DNA of 64,000 nucleotides from Xanthomonas codiaei (GTDB lineage Bacteria; Pseudomonadota; Gammaproteobacteria; Xanthomonadales; Xanthomonadaceae): NCBI RefSeq assembly GCF_002939785.1, contig NZ_MDEC01000020.1, positions 1 to 64,000 of the forward strand, read 5' to 3'. Shown piece by piece: positions 63,395 to 64,000 of this stretch (position 1 is its first letter; each line of letters starts with the position of its first letter). The notes under the pieces were generated by a model. It saw only the letters and a program-made list of their open reading frames with translations, ran no database searches and was not told where the DNA came from. The position numbers and the translations under genes were made by a program.

Positions 63395-64000
63395 TCAGGC
63401 GATGCGCACGCGTTCGTGGGAGGCGGAAATGTTCATGGCCTCACGATACTTCGCGACGGTGCGGCGCGCCACTGGTACGCCGGAAGTTTTCAAAAGATCT
63501 GCCAACTTGGCGTCGGACAGCGGCTTGCGGGGGTTTTCTGCCTCGATCAGGCGCCGGATCATGTCCTGGATCGCGGTGCTGGAGGCCTCGCCGCCGCCGT
63601 CGGTATCGATGCCGGAGGCGAAAAACGAACGCAGCGCGATGGTGCCGCGCGGGGTGCGCACGTACTTGCGGGCGATCGCGCGGGAAATGGTCGATTCGTG
63701 CAGGCCGAGCTCGCCGGCGATCTCGCGCAGGGTCAACGGCCGCAGCGCCTGCGCACCGAATTCCAGGAACCCGGCCTGGTGCTGCAGCAGGCAGCGCACC
63801 ACCCGCAGCAGGGTCTCGCCACGCGCCTCCAGGCTCTTGAGCAGCCAGCGCGCCTCCTGCAGCTGGCCGCGCAGATAGCCGGCATCGGACTCGCCGCAGC
63901 TGCGGATCAGGCTCTCGTAGCCGCGGTGGATGGTGACCTTGGGCTGTGCGCGGCCGGCCAGCGATGCGCGCCAGACGCCACGCTGGCGCCAGATCACGCA
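63395..64000 (-). CDS. rpoN: RNA polymerase sigma-54 factor, C-terminal part
   Basis: Only the C-terminal 200 residues are in the window; the gene continues past the right edge. LTLREIAGELGLHESTISRAIARKYV is the helix-turn-helix that reads the -12 element, FFASG follows, and the RpoN box ARRTVAKYRE near the end reads the -24 element. The fragment ends normally, so the gene looks intact. First gene of the hpf/ptsN/hprK/rapZ block. Confidence 0.95.
   Translation of the reverse strand, partial: CVIWRQRGVWRASLAGRAQPKVTIHRGYESLIRSCGESDAGYLRGQLQEARWLLKSLEARGETLLRVVRCLLQHQAGFLEFGAQALRPLTLREIAGELGLHESTISRAIARKYVRTPRGTIALRSFFASGIDTDGGGEASSTAIQDMIRRLIEAENPRKPLSDAKLADLLKTSGVPVARRTVAKYREAMNISASHERVRIA

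Noticed and set aside
1-64000. tRNA, rRNA, insertion-sequence or prophage genes
   Set aside because: I saw no transposase, integrase or phage gene and no cloverleaf or rRNA sequence by eye; a dedicated scan would be needed to exclude tRNAs fully.

Overview
The window is a GC-rich chromosomal segment from Xanthomonas or a very close relative (Xanthomonadaceae, Gammaproteobacteria); the species is not resolved. The evidence is the LuxR solo/proline iminopeptidase pair of the XccR/OryR-Pip type, a secreted family-1 pectate lyase, a TonB-dependent receptor clustered with SapC, JmjC and halogenase genes, an rpoN-hpf-ptsN-hprK-rapZ-EIIA-ptsH-ptsI block, and short intergenic repeats typical of the genus.

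Left end (1-12.1 kb): the tail of a receiver domain, a DHA2-type drug exporter, and an unusual regulator that fuses a degenerate NtrC-type ATPase domain to an AraC DNA-binding domain. Convergent with that regulator is a long minus-strand gene series (12039 down to 3674) that looks like an R-body (refractile body, 'killing trait') operon. It has four closely related tandem RebB-type genes, three divergent Reb-like genes (one with a long Pro/Ala tail), unrecognised small and mid-size proteins, and three enzyme-like genes at its distal end: a Nudix domain split by an insertion, a DUF1906 glycoside-hydrolase-like protein and a possible nucleotidyltransferase-fold protein. This is the most interesting system in the window.

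12.8-25 kb: housekeeping genes (hemE, a WGR protein, aroB-aroK, pdxH, a GNAT acetyltransferase). Then comes a tightly packed yjfI-yjfJ(PspA)-K+ channel-yjfK-yjfL-yjfM-yjfC envelope-stress operon, and a soxR gene divergent from an MFS exporter. The exporter's promoter has the classic 19-bp-spaced SoxR architecture.

25-42.7 kb: a secreted M1 peptidase; a TonB-dependent receptor with SapC, JmjC/cupin and tryptophan-halogenase-like genes, preceded by LacI-type operator-like sites; a metallo-beta-lactamase-fold protein; a secreted unknown; a frameshifted trypsin-like protease; a putrescine-importer-like permease; and the OryR-type LuxR solo with pip, separated by a lux-box-like dyad.

42.7-48.2 kb: a horizontally shuffled toxin-immunity locus. 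A low-GC segment encodes an Imm11/DUF1629-like immunity protein and the N-terminal AHH-type nuclease domain of a 1265-residue protein whose remaining sequence is GC-rich and very glutamine-rich. A 168-bp direct repeat (a fragment of the large gene) lies upstream of the immunity gene, which suggests cassette replacement.

48.8-64 kb: pectate lyase with a clear terminator, an amino-acid permease, cyanide-insensitive-type cytochrome bd oxidase genes, a lipoprotein esterase, mgtE, and the PTS/HPr-kinase/RpoN regulatory block, interrupted by an 11-copy heptamer tandem repeat.

All functional calls rest on reading motifs by eye. No database search was run.
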